Assembly: GCA_023974075.1 (NCBI GenBank)
Contig: CM043785.1
Span: 22,881,169-22,945,168, forward strand
DNA: 64,000 nucleotides
Reading direction: 5' to 3'
Origin: Chaenocephalus aceratus
Lineage: Eukaryota; Chordata; Actinopteri; Perciformes; Channichthyidae
Under the pieces are notes generated by a model, which saw only the letters and a program-made list of their open reading frames with translations, ran no database searches and was not told the DNA's origin. A program made the translations under genes and the position numbers. The first letter of the stretch is position 1. The number at the start of each line of letters is the position of its first letter. Positions 1-11,991 of this stretch are shown here, piece after piece.

Positions 1-465
1 ACCAAGCGCCTCGGACAGTCCTTTGTGCCTGTAGCCATCAGGCACAACAAGGGGTCAATAATGTAAAAATAATAATAATATAAAATCACTGGACATAAAT
101 ATACACTGTTTCCACAACCCATTTTAATATATTAGTAGTAGACCAAATATATAGATAGATATGTCACTATATATGTACAGATGTCCATTTTCACTTGTAA
201 CTTTAACTCATTTTGCACTTCATAATTTATATGACCAAATATGTATATATGCTGACAGTTATTTTACTCTTATTTTTACTCATCTCCTATTTCATAGTCT
301 TTTATTATTATTATCACTATTATTTAAAAACATTTTCTTGATTTTATTTTTGATTTTATTAATCTGTGAATCTGTGTCCTGTTTTTCACACTTACCCTGT
401 TGCTGCTTGTCCAACTGAATTTCCCCACGGGGATTAATTAAGGTCCATCTTATCTTATCTTATAT
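1..465 (+). mobile_element. 3' end of a non-LTR retrotransposon (LINE)
   Basis: The first 66 bases read in one frame as the last 21 codons of a LINE ORF2 followed by TAA. About 390 bp of AT-rich 3' untranslated sequence follow. The element ends in a TTTCCCCACGGGGATTAATT box and a short (TCTTA)n tail near 447-465, a terminus common in fish LINEs. The rest of the element lies outside the window, so the clade cannot be set. The small AT-rich ORF at 161-418 sits in this untranslated region and is not a gene. Confidence 0.6.
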
Positions 466-759
466 ATTGCACACAAGCAGTCCTTCAGCATGCCAATCAC
501 TCGCCTCAGTGGCCATTGTGTGGTGTGGTTTGCTTCATTTCAGAGATAATGACATTTACAATATCTTGTGTTCAGCATTCTATCATATCATGCTGGGATG
601 ATAGCGTACGGTACAGTAAGTGGTATGAGATTAAGGTTGATACTTCTGCAGAAAGAGGTCACACTGATTTAAAAGTGTGTTCATCATTTCCATGCAAGGC
701 ACCAATGTGGTAACTTCTAAGTTATGTTGCCATGCACACTATTATTGTTTAATTGTTGA

Positions 760-975
760 TATATTTATAATCCACGTCAAGTATTCAGTTTCGGCGGCAT
801 TTCTTCAGTTTTTCCAAAGGTCTTCTCATCAGGGCTCTATAAATAAAGAACTACGGCAGATTTGTAATATGTAAAGCAGCCGAAACGTGTATTACAATAC
901 CGTTATGTGATGACTTTCAAAGAGAAAAGCAAGAGCACTCGGAATTAAGTATTATTTTATTATTTTAAAAATGTT
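760..975 (+). repeat. Dispersed repeat E, copy 1
   Basis: This block recurs at about 10160-10385 and 48926-49045 with only scattered changes. It includes a CAGCCGAA...TGTATTACAAT segment, GTTATGTGATGACTTTCAAA and a stretch ending near TGTTTTC. In the two other copies repeat A follows immediately, so E is probably part of a larger non-autonomous element. No coding capacity is seen. Confidence 0.6.
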
Positions 976-1490
976 TTCCGGATTTCATATAATATAAACA
1001 CAAAATCCCAGCATGCATTGCGGCTAAAACATCCAATCAGCGAGTTTAAACCATAGCTGAGGATCTTGGGTAATCGCTCTAAATGCCTACGTCTGTTTCC
1101 GGTTATTTTTATTTTGAAATTCAGTTCCTGACGGACGCCAAAAAAGCCCGAGATTATGGAATTAAACCAATAAATAAAAGCAAGGATAATTGTGTGTTAT
1201 TGGTGAGTAAATAACAGTGTGTTATTTTGAAAAGAATAACAAATTAGAAGAAAAAAAGATTTAAAAAATACAGATTTCAGTATCCTGAGGCTCTGAGCCC
1301 CATTTATTTTCCTCACAGACGGCAACAAAAGTCCGAAATTATACGATTTAAAATAAAAGCAATAATTGTGGCTTGATATTGAGTAAGAACATCTTTTTAT
1401 GAACCACACAGCTTCCGGTCTTCGACGACCCGACCAGAGAAAAATACGTGCTGCAGGCACGAAACACATTACCAGTAGAAATATTGCTTT

Positions 1491-1600
1491 TAAAATCGTG
1501 CTGTGCAACACGAAAAAAAGGGGAAAATCGTGTTAGTGAACACGAATCAATAGATTAAAAATCGTGTTGGTGAACACGAAATGTCATGAGACTGGGTTGT
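1491..1600. repeat. Three short hairpin repeats next to a repeat-A terminus
   Basis: A 22-24 bp unit of the form AATCGTGTTNGTGAACACGAA occurs three times, near 1491, 1527 and 1558. Each unit is its own small hairpin (TCGTG...CACGA). The last unit runs into ATGAGACTGGGTTG, the terminal motif of repeat A. They are probably the subterminal repeats of a non-autonomous DNA transposon; the family is not identified. Confidence 0.5.
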
Positions 1601-1633
1601 ATGGTTAGGCCTTGGCAGGCCATGCTCACTTTA

Positions 1634-2380
1634 TGCTGCGTTTCCATTACAGTTTAGTACTGGGGTAGTAACTATAGTAACGCAGTGTAGGCGGGGTGAT
1701 CGGCTGTTCGGCGGGCGGAGCGACGCTGCGTAAAACTGCTGTGACGTCATCTTCAATGCGAACCACAAACCAAAACATCAGCTGTTAGCTGTTAGCACTC
1801 CGAGCTCACAGCTCCTCATATCTGTTCAGAAACTAGACAAAAGTTAAACAAGTACAAACCACAGACTGTCTGTGTCATGGCGAATACAGCCGCTGGTTTA
1901 TTTTTGTCTCTAGGTCATTGTTGTGAGTGCGGACGGAGCATATACAACGTTAGCTTAGCCTGATCGATCCGATCTCCATTCAGAAAACACGCATTTTAAA
2001 AGGTTTTTCGCCTGCCGTCTTGTCTGCAGACTTGTCAAAGCATTAATTCATGGTTTTTACTAACTGGTATCAGTATGTAGTTACTTCGGCATCATTTTAA
2101 AACGTATATTACAATTAAATAATTAAAATTAACAATTAAACAACAATTAAAATATGTTAATTTTGTTGTAGTTGTATAGCCCCCTTGCCAGCGATTCTCT
2201 CTGACCATTCAGCAGTCGAGAGTCTTTACGTCACTAGTTTAGCATACTCAGCCCGGTTGTTGGCCCGGTAAGAACCTCGATTTTGGAGGGCCAGAAAAAA
2301 GGTGAAAAAGTACCCCTGAGCCGGAACTACCCCTTGTGGAAAAGCAAAAAAAAGCTACGTGCTGCAGTGGAAAAGCGCCA
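1634..2380. mobile_element. Non-autonomous PIF/Harbinger-like element (MITE), 747 bp
   Basis: The left end TGCTGCGTTTCCATTACAG and the inverted right end TGGCGCTTTTCCACTGCAG match at about 14 of 19 positions. The element is flanked on both sides by TTA (1631-1633 and 2381-2383), the 3-bp target duplication typical of PIF/Harbinger elements. No transposase ORF lies inside. The superfamily call rests on target-site length and sequence only. Confidence 0.6.
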
Positions 2381-2383
2381 TTA

Positions 2384-5104
2384 GAGAACTGCAGCTTCTG
2401 GGTCCTTAGCTTGAAAAAAAAACAAAGAGGAGCTAATGCCTGCTATTAATTCTACCGGTGATAAAGCTAAATGCTGCCGTGATTAAACGCCATATCATGT
2501 TCCAAATCACTTCAAGGATTATTTATGAAACAGTATGGAGCTCAAATGCATTTTCTCTTGCAGGTTTACAAAGTGAGTTCCTTTTTTTATTTCCTACTTT
2601 TTTACCCATACTCTCTCCAGTACAGCTTAGCTCTGAGTGTTAGCGATGTTTGCTAATGTAAACAAAGACCATATTACGTCCAAAACAGTCGGGCATTGTT
2701 TCTGATAGGAATGTTTCTGATAGGGCCGTGGGTCCACATTTCCGAAAGTACGTCATATCGGACGCAAATCTGGATCAGCTCCGTTGTAACCCAGTTTTTA
2801 GAGATTTGGGTACGGAGGAAAAGAGAGTGGGTTTTGTTTTCTGACACTTTGTGAGTTCCCTAGTACACCGGGGACACATAGACCTATCTATGTATGAAAT
2901 ACATCAAAAAGTGCATTTTGCATGATAAGTCCCTTTTTTTTTTTAAATGCTGTTGACAAAACACTGACACCTGTTCTTAGTAGCTGCATTGACCTTCACC
3001 AGGAAGTGACGTTAAGCCAGTTGACATTGAACTGTTCAAATCTACAGTTTTTTTCCCCAAGCCCTTTTTTTTTATTTTGACATAGAAGCAACTTTCCAAG
3101 TTCTCTCTTTAAGAAGATTCCGTACCTCTGGTGATATAAAAAGCAGACATCTAAGGAAAGTCTTTGAAGGTCATTTAAAAAATAAAAGCATTGAAACTCA
3201 AGAGTCTGTTGGATTTTAAAGCCAGTCCTCATCAATATGTCCAAGTGATAACTGTACTCTGCTGATGATTATCATGTAATATAAAAAGAAGCACCAGAAA
3301 TGCTACTAAATGCACCTTAATGTGAAATTGTTTTAGTCGGTTATTTTAAGCATTACTTCTTCTGATTGAAATATTGGTAGTTTGTTGCTTAAAAAATGCT
3401 TGTGTTCCCTCCTGATGGTAACATGTGCTTACACTGATCCTAATATTTACCTTCATTTTAATAAGTTACATTTCTTTAGGGATCAACATCCAGGTTTCAC
3501 TCCCTCAGGGTTATTCATCGTGTTCAGGTACTGTATCTTTCTTCTCCTCATTATTTTTTCATCCTTGATTTGAAGTCCCCATTTTCCAGTGTCCTTGTCT
3601 TTCTCCTCTGCATCAATACAGGCCTGGTCACTCTCCCACTCTCTATATCACCTAATTGATTTATATTGCTATCGTCTGCAATGGGTCAGAAAGAACAAAT
3701 AATTCATTAGGCCAGTCTGAAGGCCATCCAATGCCATATAACCTCCAGTATAATACAGTAATATTGCAATAATTCAAAAGGCTTTGAACATTCAAATTGA
3801 ATGTTGTAATATGTTTCATACTTATTGTTGTGGCAGACGTCATTCTTTGGCGGGGGCTCTAAGGCCCCCCTCTGCCTCTGCGCATCCTTTTGTGAATGGG
3901 TCAGATTAACAGAGGAAGAATTCACAGCAACCATTGGTAAAGTTATAACAAATATGCTGATTTAATGGCAAAAGATACAATAACACAACATCACGAAGTA
4001 ATCCGGATTACCCCGGCTCTGGTTCCTCCCGCTGGGAAATCTTACTTACTTTTTCTTGGCAGCAGGAGGAAGACCAAAAACAGCTTACATACTAAAAACC
4101 AAAACAGGAGGAGCTGGCGTGTCGTAGCGAATCAGCGCGAGCCAGCAGAGGACCCGGAAACAAGAGTCTCTTAGGTTGTAGCAAAACAAACACATCTGTC
4201 TCGTATTCCTGCAGCTTTCACACACACACATTCTTCCGACTTCCCTCTCTGCTCCCCACCCCATCATTTATAGTCTCCTGTCATGCAAACCTGCTCCTTA
4301 TTTCACACAGAGTAATTTAAGCACATTGAAGCCAACTACTTCACAATGTTGTGGCCATTTTAGTACTCACACATGAAAGAATAAAGCAGAGAAGTCAATA
4401 GAATACACACACAGGCATTGTTCAGCATCAATGAATACATTCATTGATAATTCAGACCCTAACTGTGTGACTCAATTCTCAAGGCCTCTTTATAGGTCTG
4501 CAGGATATGCATCATTAACTACAAGAATGTAACTGCATTAAATCTGAGGAAAATGTCCCTTGGAGTTCCCTTGTTAATTTGCAAAGACCATTGATGATTA
4601 GCCAAGAACCTCATGGCATCTAACTGCAACAAGACTTTCTGAAAAACACTTAACGGGTAATCTTTTCACTCAAAACAGAAATCACAAGTAATTCTGCATT
4701 TTACCTCCTCACAGATAGCCAACAAACCACCCTTTTGATTACACAGGTGGAAGAAAAAGACAAGTGCGCTAATCTACTTTTAAGAAAAAGGGAACAATGT
4801 TTCAGGAATATATAAAAAACCTCTCTATATTTAAGAGGAAAACATGTACTTTGTTCCTTCAAATAACACCCAGGAATGTATAAAACCACACATATATTAG
4901 TGATAACATGATGCAACACACCTCTTATATATGGGTGACATTAAGATGAATATAATCTTCAATTATCCACATTATGCAGAGAACATGTAGCACCAGGTTA
5001 TTAAAACCACACACAACATAAATGCAATTATGGAGGAGTTAACCTTCAAAGAGAATCCATCCTCCTTTTATATTTCCAACTATACAGAAATAGAAAATCT
5101 ACTG
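2384..5104. other. Intergenic stretch without a recognised gene
   Basis: No coding region can be supported here. The DNA is AT-rich apart from 3840-4270, which is GC-richer and contains a GGGGGCTCTAAGGCCCCC hairpin and LTR-like composition. No matching second LTR or convincing primer-binding site was found. Small ORFs at 3382-3573, 3965-4174 and on the minus strand look like chance. Confidence 0.5.
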
Positions 5105-6455
5105 CTATAGCGGGACTTAAATCCCGCCTATCACCGACACTGGACCCCCATCAATTTGCATCACGGACTAATAGGAGCACGGAAGATGCTGTTTCCATAA
5201 CACTTCACACCGTCCTCTCACATCTGGAAAAAACCAACTCCTATGCAAGACTACTGTTCATCGACTTCAGTTCAGCCTTCAACACCGTCATCCCCTCCAA
5301 ACTAATCACAAAACTCAACGACCTGGGCATTGACGCCCCCCTTTGTAATTGGATTTTAGGCTTTCTAACCAACAGACCCCAGCATGTCAGGTTGGATAAT
5401 CTCTCTTCCATGACCCTCAGCCTAAATACCGGTGTCCCACAAGGCTGCGTGCTGAGCCCCCTCCTCTACTCCATCTTCACCCACGACTGTATCCCTGTAC
5501 ATGGTTCAAACACCATCATCAAGTATGCAGACGACACAACGGTGATCGGCCTCATCCACAACAACGATGAGACGGCCTACAGGGAGGTTCAGCATCTGAC
5601 TGAGTGGTGTGCTGACAATAACTTGGCCTTTAACACAACAAAAACAAAATAACTCATTGTGGACTTCAGGAGATTGAAAGGCAACACACACACTCCCATC
5701 CACATAAATGGAATGGCGGGGGAGCGTGAGTCTAGCTTCAAGTTCCTGGGGTCCACATATCCGATGACCTCTCATGGTCCAACAATACCACCAGCATAGT
5801 AAAGAAGGCTCACCAGCGTCTCTTCTTCCTGAGGAGACTAAAGAAAGACCACCACTCTCCTCAGATTCTGGTGAACTTTTATCGCTGCACCATTGAGAGT
5901 ATCCTGACCAGCTGTATCACAGCCTGGTATGGGAACTGCACAATGCTCAATAGGAAGGCATTGCAGAGGGTGACGAAAATCGCCCAACGCATAATCGGTG
6001 TCCCACTCCCTGCCATAGAGGACATCCAGGGGATACGGTGTTCGCAGAGGGCGCACAACATCTTCAAAGACACCTCTCATCCTGCAAACTATCTGCTTGT
6101 CCTCCTACCCTCGGGGAGGCGGCTCAGGAGCCTCCGGTCCAAGACCAGCAGGTTCACGGTCAGCTTCTTCCCCAGAGTTGTTACCCTGCTGAACTCTGCC
6201 CGCTGATAGACTCAAGCCCATACCCACCATCCACCTGTTTATATATTTTATTGTCAATGCCGTTTACACTGTATATATTCATCTGTTTATAATTATTATA
6301 TTTATAAAAATTCCATGTATAATTATTCTCATTATGTAGACTCCTGCACTGCTATTTTGCACTTCTGGTCAGATGCCTAAACTTACATTTCGTCACTAGT
6401 ACATGTACTATATAATGACAATAAAGTTGAATCTGAATCTAAATCTGAGAAGAAC
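5105..6455 (+). mobile_element. 5'-truncated Rex1/Babar-type LINE
   Basis: The element enters abruptly inside the reverse-transcriptase domain at about 5105 and ends at about 6455 with a GACAATAAAGTTGAATCTGA box followed by imperfect ATCTGA units. The same type of tail closes the second Rex1-type copy at 25740-25785. The abrupt 5' end and simple-repeat 3' end are typical of target-primed reverse transcription. Clade assignment rests on the protein pattern around the catalytic box (see the pseudogene entry) and on the tail. Confidence 0.75.
5108..6206 (+). pseudogene. Reverse transcriptase of a Rex1/Babar-type LINE, decayed
   Basis: The first frame runs to a TAA at 5650 and shows ordered reverse-transcriptase blocks. 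These are FIDFSSAFNTVIPSKL (palm A), GVPQGCVLSPLLYS (block 4) and the catalytic KYADDTTVIGL, followed by ADNNLAFNTTKTK. The TAA replaces a sense codon inside the domain, because the next codons (LIVDFRR) continue the family pattern. Frameshifts near 5758-5870 move the rest into another frame (5871-6206), which holds the C-terminal FYRCTIESILTSCITAWYGN and LLPSGRRLRS motifs. The endonuclease domain is missing. This copy cannot make enzyme. Confidence 0.85.
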
Positions 6456-7417
6456 ATTTATTTATCTGGGTTAGGAAGCTTAACTAGGCCTAAGGAAATT
6501 GCTTTTCTAGTTTATAAATATTTGGTGGATTTATCTCTTCGACAAAGTTGTAAAGCAAGCATCAAAATAAAATGTATTTAGCTATCTTATCAGGCAAAGC
6601 ACATTGTGACTCAAATCAGTAAAGGGAAACTATTGGCAATCAGTCTGATTTCATCAAGAATATATGTAAACACCCCGGACTCTTTTACAGTCAGATCCTT
6701 GGAGAGTTATTGTGACTTGTGTAGCAAACTTAAGGCGCTCTAATCAGCCTCCTTCCAGAGCTGATACAGTGTTTGAGTTGCCGCAGCAACAGCAGTAGCG
6801 GTAACCTTCATATGAGCGCAGTGCAGATCGCCGGCTTTTAGCTAACCGGTGGGGCACACATACAGGTACTCAGAGGACTCCATTGATAAACAATATCTTT
6901 ACTTTGCGAAAAGCAAATCATGTTTCCCTGCTATATCAATGTTCTAAGGTATTTTTTTGTACCTTTTATATTGTGGAGACATCTGTTACAAAGGATCTGT
7001 TAAATAAGCACAGAGGTTCTGAGGTGAATGAATCCGATTTACGTCAGATCTGAATGTGAGAGAGATGAGTGTGTGTGCGTGACAGAAAAAGCCTGATGTG
7101 AAGTTTCACACCAAAGATAATCTTAGTAATATGCTGGAGTCTGTGATGTATTGTTGTCTTTTAATCTTGTACTTTTATTAAGGTTCATAATTCAAGAGGA
7201 GATTATTTTACATTTCCTTTTGTGTGCGATGCAGCCAGATTTCAGTATTTGAGTATTTAAAAATGCTCTAATTAGAGCCTTGATTTAGTCAAGGTCAAGT
7301 AGTCCTTTGATTAAAATACAAAAGGGGCTTGTTGAGAGGAATATGGCCACGGACCCATTAACAATTTACTATTTCAGGGGTTTGAAGTTTGACTGGCAGG
7401 TAAAAGCATAGACAACC
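6456..7417. other. Intergenic stretch, nothing recognised
   Basis: No ORF of interest, RNA gene or repeat boundary could be recognised. The sequence is AT-rich apart from a GC-richer patch at about 6735-6860. Confidence 0.5.
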
Positions 7418-7996
7418 CAGTCTCACATCTAAACGTGTAATAACTACGTTGGTCCACAACTTGGGACGTAGTATTTATACAAAAACGCCTCTGAAATTGT
7501 AGGATCCCTACGTTTTTTTTCAGCATTCATTTCCAATGGCTGGCGTCTATGTCACGTGATCTTCAAATTTCTCCCTGCAGAAAAAAAGAACCATGACCGA
7601 CCTTCGTTTTATTCTCGGTGGAAAATGCCTATGTTAGTTTGGCCATTAAAATGCGTTTTGATGTCATTTAATGCGAGAAATATGAGTTGTTATTTCAGAT
7701 TATGTGTGCAGTGGATGTACATGATCTTTAGTATGCTAGTTATTACGAAGATTACTTCAGGAAATTATGTCCATACAACATTTTCATTGTTACCAAGGTG
7801 GTTGTTAGGGACGCTGCTATCGATATTATTTATGTTATGTTGTGTAACTGTTTAATGGTGTTATCTTTATTGCTACCCCCTTCCCGTCAATTTATAGTGT
7901 TGGTCCACAGCGCAAACGTATTAGTTTAACAAAATCTGCATCTAAAATTGTGGCATAGATACGTTATTTTCCCCTGTGTAATTGTCCAACCCAGTT
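7418..7996 (+). repeat. Dispersed repeat A, copy 1 (non-autonomous element)
   Basis: This is a block of about 580 bp that starts with CAACCCAGTCTCACATCT and ends with CAACCCAGTTTCACATCT. The termini are direct, not inverted. Near-identical copies lie on the other strand at about 10425-10864, 11478-11772 (partial) and 49085-49680. Each full copy keeps an open frame of about 90-110 codons encoding a hydrophobic peptide (here 7556-7855). I cannot place it in a named family; direct termini rule out a simple TIR transposon unless these are nested ends. Confidence 0.6.
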
Positions 7997-8039
7997 TCAC
8001 ATCTCACATCACATCGTCATAAACAAATACTTGAAACAG

Positions 8040-8207
8040 GTATTATATACAGTCTTTAATGAACTATTAGTAGAGAATAACAAGTAATGAATATACTTTA
8101 TAGGGATCCTATTAATATCTAATAATAAAAAAAAAAAAATGCAATAACGTGCTTTAACCACTAGGTGTCCCTTTATATCAGCTGTACACCGTTATGGTGT
8201 AAATACT
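8040..8207. repeat. Dispersed repeat F, copy 1
   Basis: The block TATATACAGTCTTTAAT through ATGGTGTAAATAC is repeated at 9897-10066 with few changes. Its inner motif CGTGCTTTAACCACTAGG also flanks the piggyBac-type element at 47640-48668 and so gives the sequence of that empty site. Confidence 0.6.
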
Positions 8208-8300
8208 AGTGATATGTCGGTCGCGAACGAGCCGGCTCAAAGAGCCGGCTCTTTTAAGTGAACGACGGGAGCCGACTCGCGCCCGGGGACGAGCTGTTTT
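8204..8300. mobile_element. hAT-like terminal fragment rich in GAGCCGGCTC
   Basis: TAGTGATATGTCGGTCGCGA begins a GC-rich patch with two GAGCCGGCTC palindromes and a third, diverged one. It interrupts the repeat-F/repeat-D mosaic exactly where the paralogous copy at 10066 continues without it. The TAGTGATRTG start resembles hAT ends, but no second terminus or 8-bp duplication was found. Confidence 0.4.
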
Positions 8301-8382
8301 TTGTTGTTTTTTGTTAAGTAATACAAGACAGAATGATATGATGATCTCCGCGCTACAGCTGCTCCGTGCATGCATGCAGTGA

Positions 8383-8885
8383 CCAACACACTCTCACTCC
8401 ATAATCGTCCAGGAGCGACGTTTGGTCAGTGTCCGTGGCGTGCAGTTGTGACGCTCCTAGGCTCCTTCAGATTCATAAAGGGACGCAAATAGCTTTCAAC
8501 TGATTGCAATGTATTCCCATCTGCGGCGGGATTTGACGCTCATGGAGCACGGCATTCGTTTGTGTCGGCTGCCCTTAAAGGCAAGGTGAGCGTCCATTCT
8601 CATTGGATAACGGAGAATTGTACACCCGGAAGTAAGTATTCCCCTTACTGTCGATTGATTTTACAATGATATCTGCACTACTCATCGACTAAGAAACACC
8701 AGATTATCCTTGTTAATTACACAACATTGATTGGTTTAAATTGTGTGCAATGCTTTTGTATTTTTCCCCTTCGATTCGGAGAAACTAATATTTTTTCGGA
8801 GTAAATGATGGCAGAAGACACTACACTACCCAGAATCCCCAGCTATCGTTTGGACTACACCATGTGCTCTGTTTGACAAACCGTG
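8383..8885 (+). repeat. Dispersed repeat D, copy 1
   Basis: About 500 bp are the reverse complement of 10865-11372, with scattered substitutions. Shared landmarks include GTGAGCGTCCATTCTCATTG, TTGTTAATTACACAAC and CACCATGTGCTCTGTTTGAC. A diverged half of the same sequence occurs at 32210-32470 and 51160-51420, joined to repeat C. No ORF is conserved. Confidence 0.6.
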
Positions 8886-9451
8886 ATAGTCCTCAAGCTC
8901 TGTGATTGGAGAGTGTGCTCCGAGGGTTACGCCGAGCCTCGAACAGCACTTGAAATGGGATCGAACCACGGCAGACTGTCCAAAACTGGATTTGAACGGG
9001 TCCACCGCGTCCCCCCCTCCCCCACCCCGTCCCCAGAATTACACATGCTGGCTATTCTGTTTCGCAACATGTTCTCTATCTATGGCACGTCTCTACTGGG
9101 AGTTGTAGTTTTAAAAGACGTTTTCGTATTTCCCATAATAAGAAGTTGCCAGTATTAAACTGTGTACATCCCTGGATGTTTAGGGGATAGGAAACACTCA
9201 AATTTAAAACATAATAAATGGGTGAAAATTGCTTGTGCCCATTATTAAAAAATTGCTTGTGCCCAGCATTAATATATATACACACATGCCAGCTAAGGTC
9301 AGAAGAGCTTTATTTAACAGCTGGTCTTATGTTTGTGACCCCTGTTGTTAATTGATAACATTACATTACATTACATTAATTGATAAGCCTGAAACATGCA
9401 CTTGTCAAGGTTCAGAGGCAAATTTTGCAAATATGGCAGTAGCCATCGATC

Positions 9452-9497
9452 AGTTTAAGATAAGATATACTTTATTGATCCCAAGTTGGAACATTTG
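9452..9497 (-). mobile_element. LINE 3' tail fragment
   Basis: On the minus strand this reads TTGGGATCAATAAAGTATAT followed by CTTATCTTA. It is the same kind of 3' terminus as the LINE at the left edge of the window and common in fish LINEs. Only a few dozen bases remain. Confidence 0.5.
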
Positions 9498-9896
9498 CGT
9501 TACATCAGCATGTGTAACAGTTGTAAATATGCAGTGCTGTTTATTTGTAAATCATTTAGTATAATCACACAAATTCTATGTTTTATATTTAACAATTCTG
9601 TGTTCTTTATTTATTGATTGTTCAATACCTGACAAGGTCGGAGATTAAATATCTACATACATCTTATAAGAGTATAATACATTATGTATAATATCAGTTA
9701 AAATAAGTGCGTCAACATAGTTAACATTGCTGGAGGTATGCACAAATATTGATAGATGTCTTGTAATGCACTATTGAGTTACCTGCGACCCACGTTTTTC
9801 ATTCAACGCATAACTACACCATAGTTGTGTAGGCCTATATGATATGTCAATAAACCTTAGAAAATCTTGAAATCTTGAAAGGGATGTGCAAAATAG

Positions 9897-10864
9897 TCAT
9901 TATATACAGTCTTTAATTAACTATTAGTAGAGAATAACGAGTAATGAATATACTTTATAGGGATCCTATTAATATCTAATAATAAAAATAATGAAATTCA
10001 ATAACATGCTTTAACCACTCGGTGTCCCTTTATATCAGCTGTGCACCTTTATGGTGTAAATACAGCCTATCTACCAATTGGATCAAATATAAAAGTCAGC
10101 CGAATTAGTGTTGATACTTTAAGGAGATGTATTGTGTGAAAACAAATGTAAGATGTTGTTTAACGGCTGATATATGTATGATCCACGTCACGTTTTCAGT
10201 TCCTCATGTTTGTCTAGAAGTCTTCTCATCAGGGCTCTATAAATACAGAACTATGGCAGATATGTAATATTTAATGCAGCCGAACCGTGTATTACAATGC
10301 CGTTATGTGATGACTTTCAAAGAGAAAAGCAAGCACACTCGAAATAAAGTATTATTTTATTTTGTTTAAATGTTTTCGGTCTGTTTCCGGAATTTGTTAA
10401 TGACGATGTGCTGTGAGATGTGAGACTGGAATTGCACAGGGGAAAATAACGTAGGCTATCTTTAGATGCATATTTTGTTAAACTAATATGTTTGCGCTGT
10501 GGACCAACACTATACATTGACGGGGATAGCAATAAAGATAACACCATTAAACAGTTACACAACATAACAGAAATAATATCGATAGCAGCATACCTAGCAA
10601 CCACCTTGGTAACAATGAAAACATTCTATGGACGCAATTTCCTGAAGTAATCTTCGTAATAACTAGCAAACTAAAGATCATGTACATCCACTGCACACAT
10701 AATCTGAAATAACAACTCATATTTTTCGCATCAAATGACATCAAAACGCATTTTAATGGCCAAGCTAACTTTAAAATAGGCATTTTCCATGTTTTTTTTT
10801 CTGCAGGGAGAAATTTGAAGATCACGTGACATAGATGCCAGCCATTGGAATGAATGGTGAAAAA
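9897..10864. repeat. Composite of repeats F, E and A, copy 2
   Basis: The order is F (9897-10066), unassigned sequence, E (10160-10385), then A on the minus strand (10425-10864). The same order F-E-A recurs at 47610-49680, so these blocks may be parts of one larger non-autonomous element of roughly 1-2 kb. Repeat A stops at GAATGGTGAAAAAAAACGG, where repeat D begins. Confidence 0.55.
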
Positions 10865-11372
10865 AAACGGGGTTTGTCAAACAGAGCACATGGTGTAGTC
10901 CAAACGATAGTTGGGGATTCTGGGTAGTGGAGTGTCTTCTGCCATCCTTTACTCCGAAAACATATTTGCTTCTCCGAATCGAAGGGGGAAAATACAAAAG
11001 CATTGCACACAATTTAAACCAATCAATGTTGTGTAATTAACAAGGATAATCTGGTGTTTTTTAGTCGATGAGTAGTGCAGATATCATTGTAAAATCAATC
11101 GACAGTAAGGGGAATACTTACTTCCGGGTGTACAATTCTCCGTTATCCAATGAGAATGGACGCTCACATTGCCTTTAAGGGCAGCCGACACAAACGAATG
11201 CCGTGCTTCCATGAGCGTAAAATCCCGCCGCAGATGGGAATACATTGCAATCAGTTGAAAGCTATTTGCGTCCCTTTATGAAGCTGAAGGAGCCTAGGAG
11301 CGACACAACTGCACGCCACGGACACTGACCAAATGTCGCTCCTGGACGATTATGGAGTGAGAGTGTGTTGCA
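10865..11372 (-). repeat. Dispersed repeat D, copy 2
   Basis: This is the reverse complement of the block at 8383-8885. It abuts repeat A at 10864, which resembles the C-to-D junction near 32205. Its far end is GAGTGAGAGTGTGTTGCAGT. No protein is conserved between the copies. Confidence 0.6.
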
Positions 11373-11477
11373 GTGACATGTAATATCCAAGGATTAGAGA
11401 CTGTTGAATGCTGCTGTTTTGAGCATTGCAATACATTTATTTTTATTATTTTTTTTATGATTACAGACTTGTTCAAT

Positions 11478-11772
11478 CTTTGTAATAACTAGCAAACTAA
11501 AGATCATGTACATCCACTGTACACATAATCTGAAATAACAACTCATATTTCTCGCATCAAATGACATCAAAACGCATTTTAATGGTCAAACTAACCTTAA
11601 AATAGGCATTTTCCACCGAGAATAAAACGAAGATCGGCCATGTTTTTTTTTTTCTGCGGGGAGAAATTTGAAGGTCACGTGACAGCCATTGGAAATGAAT
11701 GGTGAAAAAAAACCTAGGGATCCTACAATTTCAGAGGCGTTTTTGTATAAATACTACGTCCCAATTTGTGGA
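11478..11772 (-). repeat. Dispersed repeat A, partial copy 3
   Basis: It matches the reverse complement of 7430-7750 and ends with GTGGACCAACGTAGTT. At that point the B element begins, interrupting the expected continuation of repeat A (ATTACACGTTTAGATGTGAG). Confidence 0.6.
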
Positions 11773-11991
11773 CCAACGTAGTTCAGTCAGACAACTCACG
11801 TGTTCCTTTAACATGTTTATTAGAAGCAGCATATAGTTGAGTTTGGCGACTAGGCTCGGGCATCATCACTCCATAGATATACATAGCACGATGAGTGATG
11901 ATTAAATAACTAACCCCCGAGCCTACAGGTGGAAGCTGGGGTGGTGGTGGGGCAGGCAAGCAGCACCGACGTAGAGGTAGCTGCAGCAATA
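11773..11991 (-). mobile_element. LTR-like repeat B, copy 1, first part
   Basis: It starts CAGTCAGACAACTCACGTG and is split at 11991/17423 by the Sola-like transposon; the second part is 17423-17590. The reading direction looks like minus: on that strand there is a CTCTATTTAACC TATA-like box and, downstream, CTTCTAATAAACATG as a polyadenylation signal, as in an LTR. Other copies are 17593-17740 (partial), 23790-24067 (partial) and 56993-57425 (full, 433 bp). The type remains unproven because no internal region or primer-binding site was found beside any copy. Confidence 0.5.

Noticed and set aside
3840..4270. LTR-like GC-richer block with a GGGGGCTC hairpin
   Set aside because: No second copy, no clear TG...CA ends and no primer-binding site matching a tRNA.
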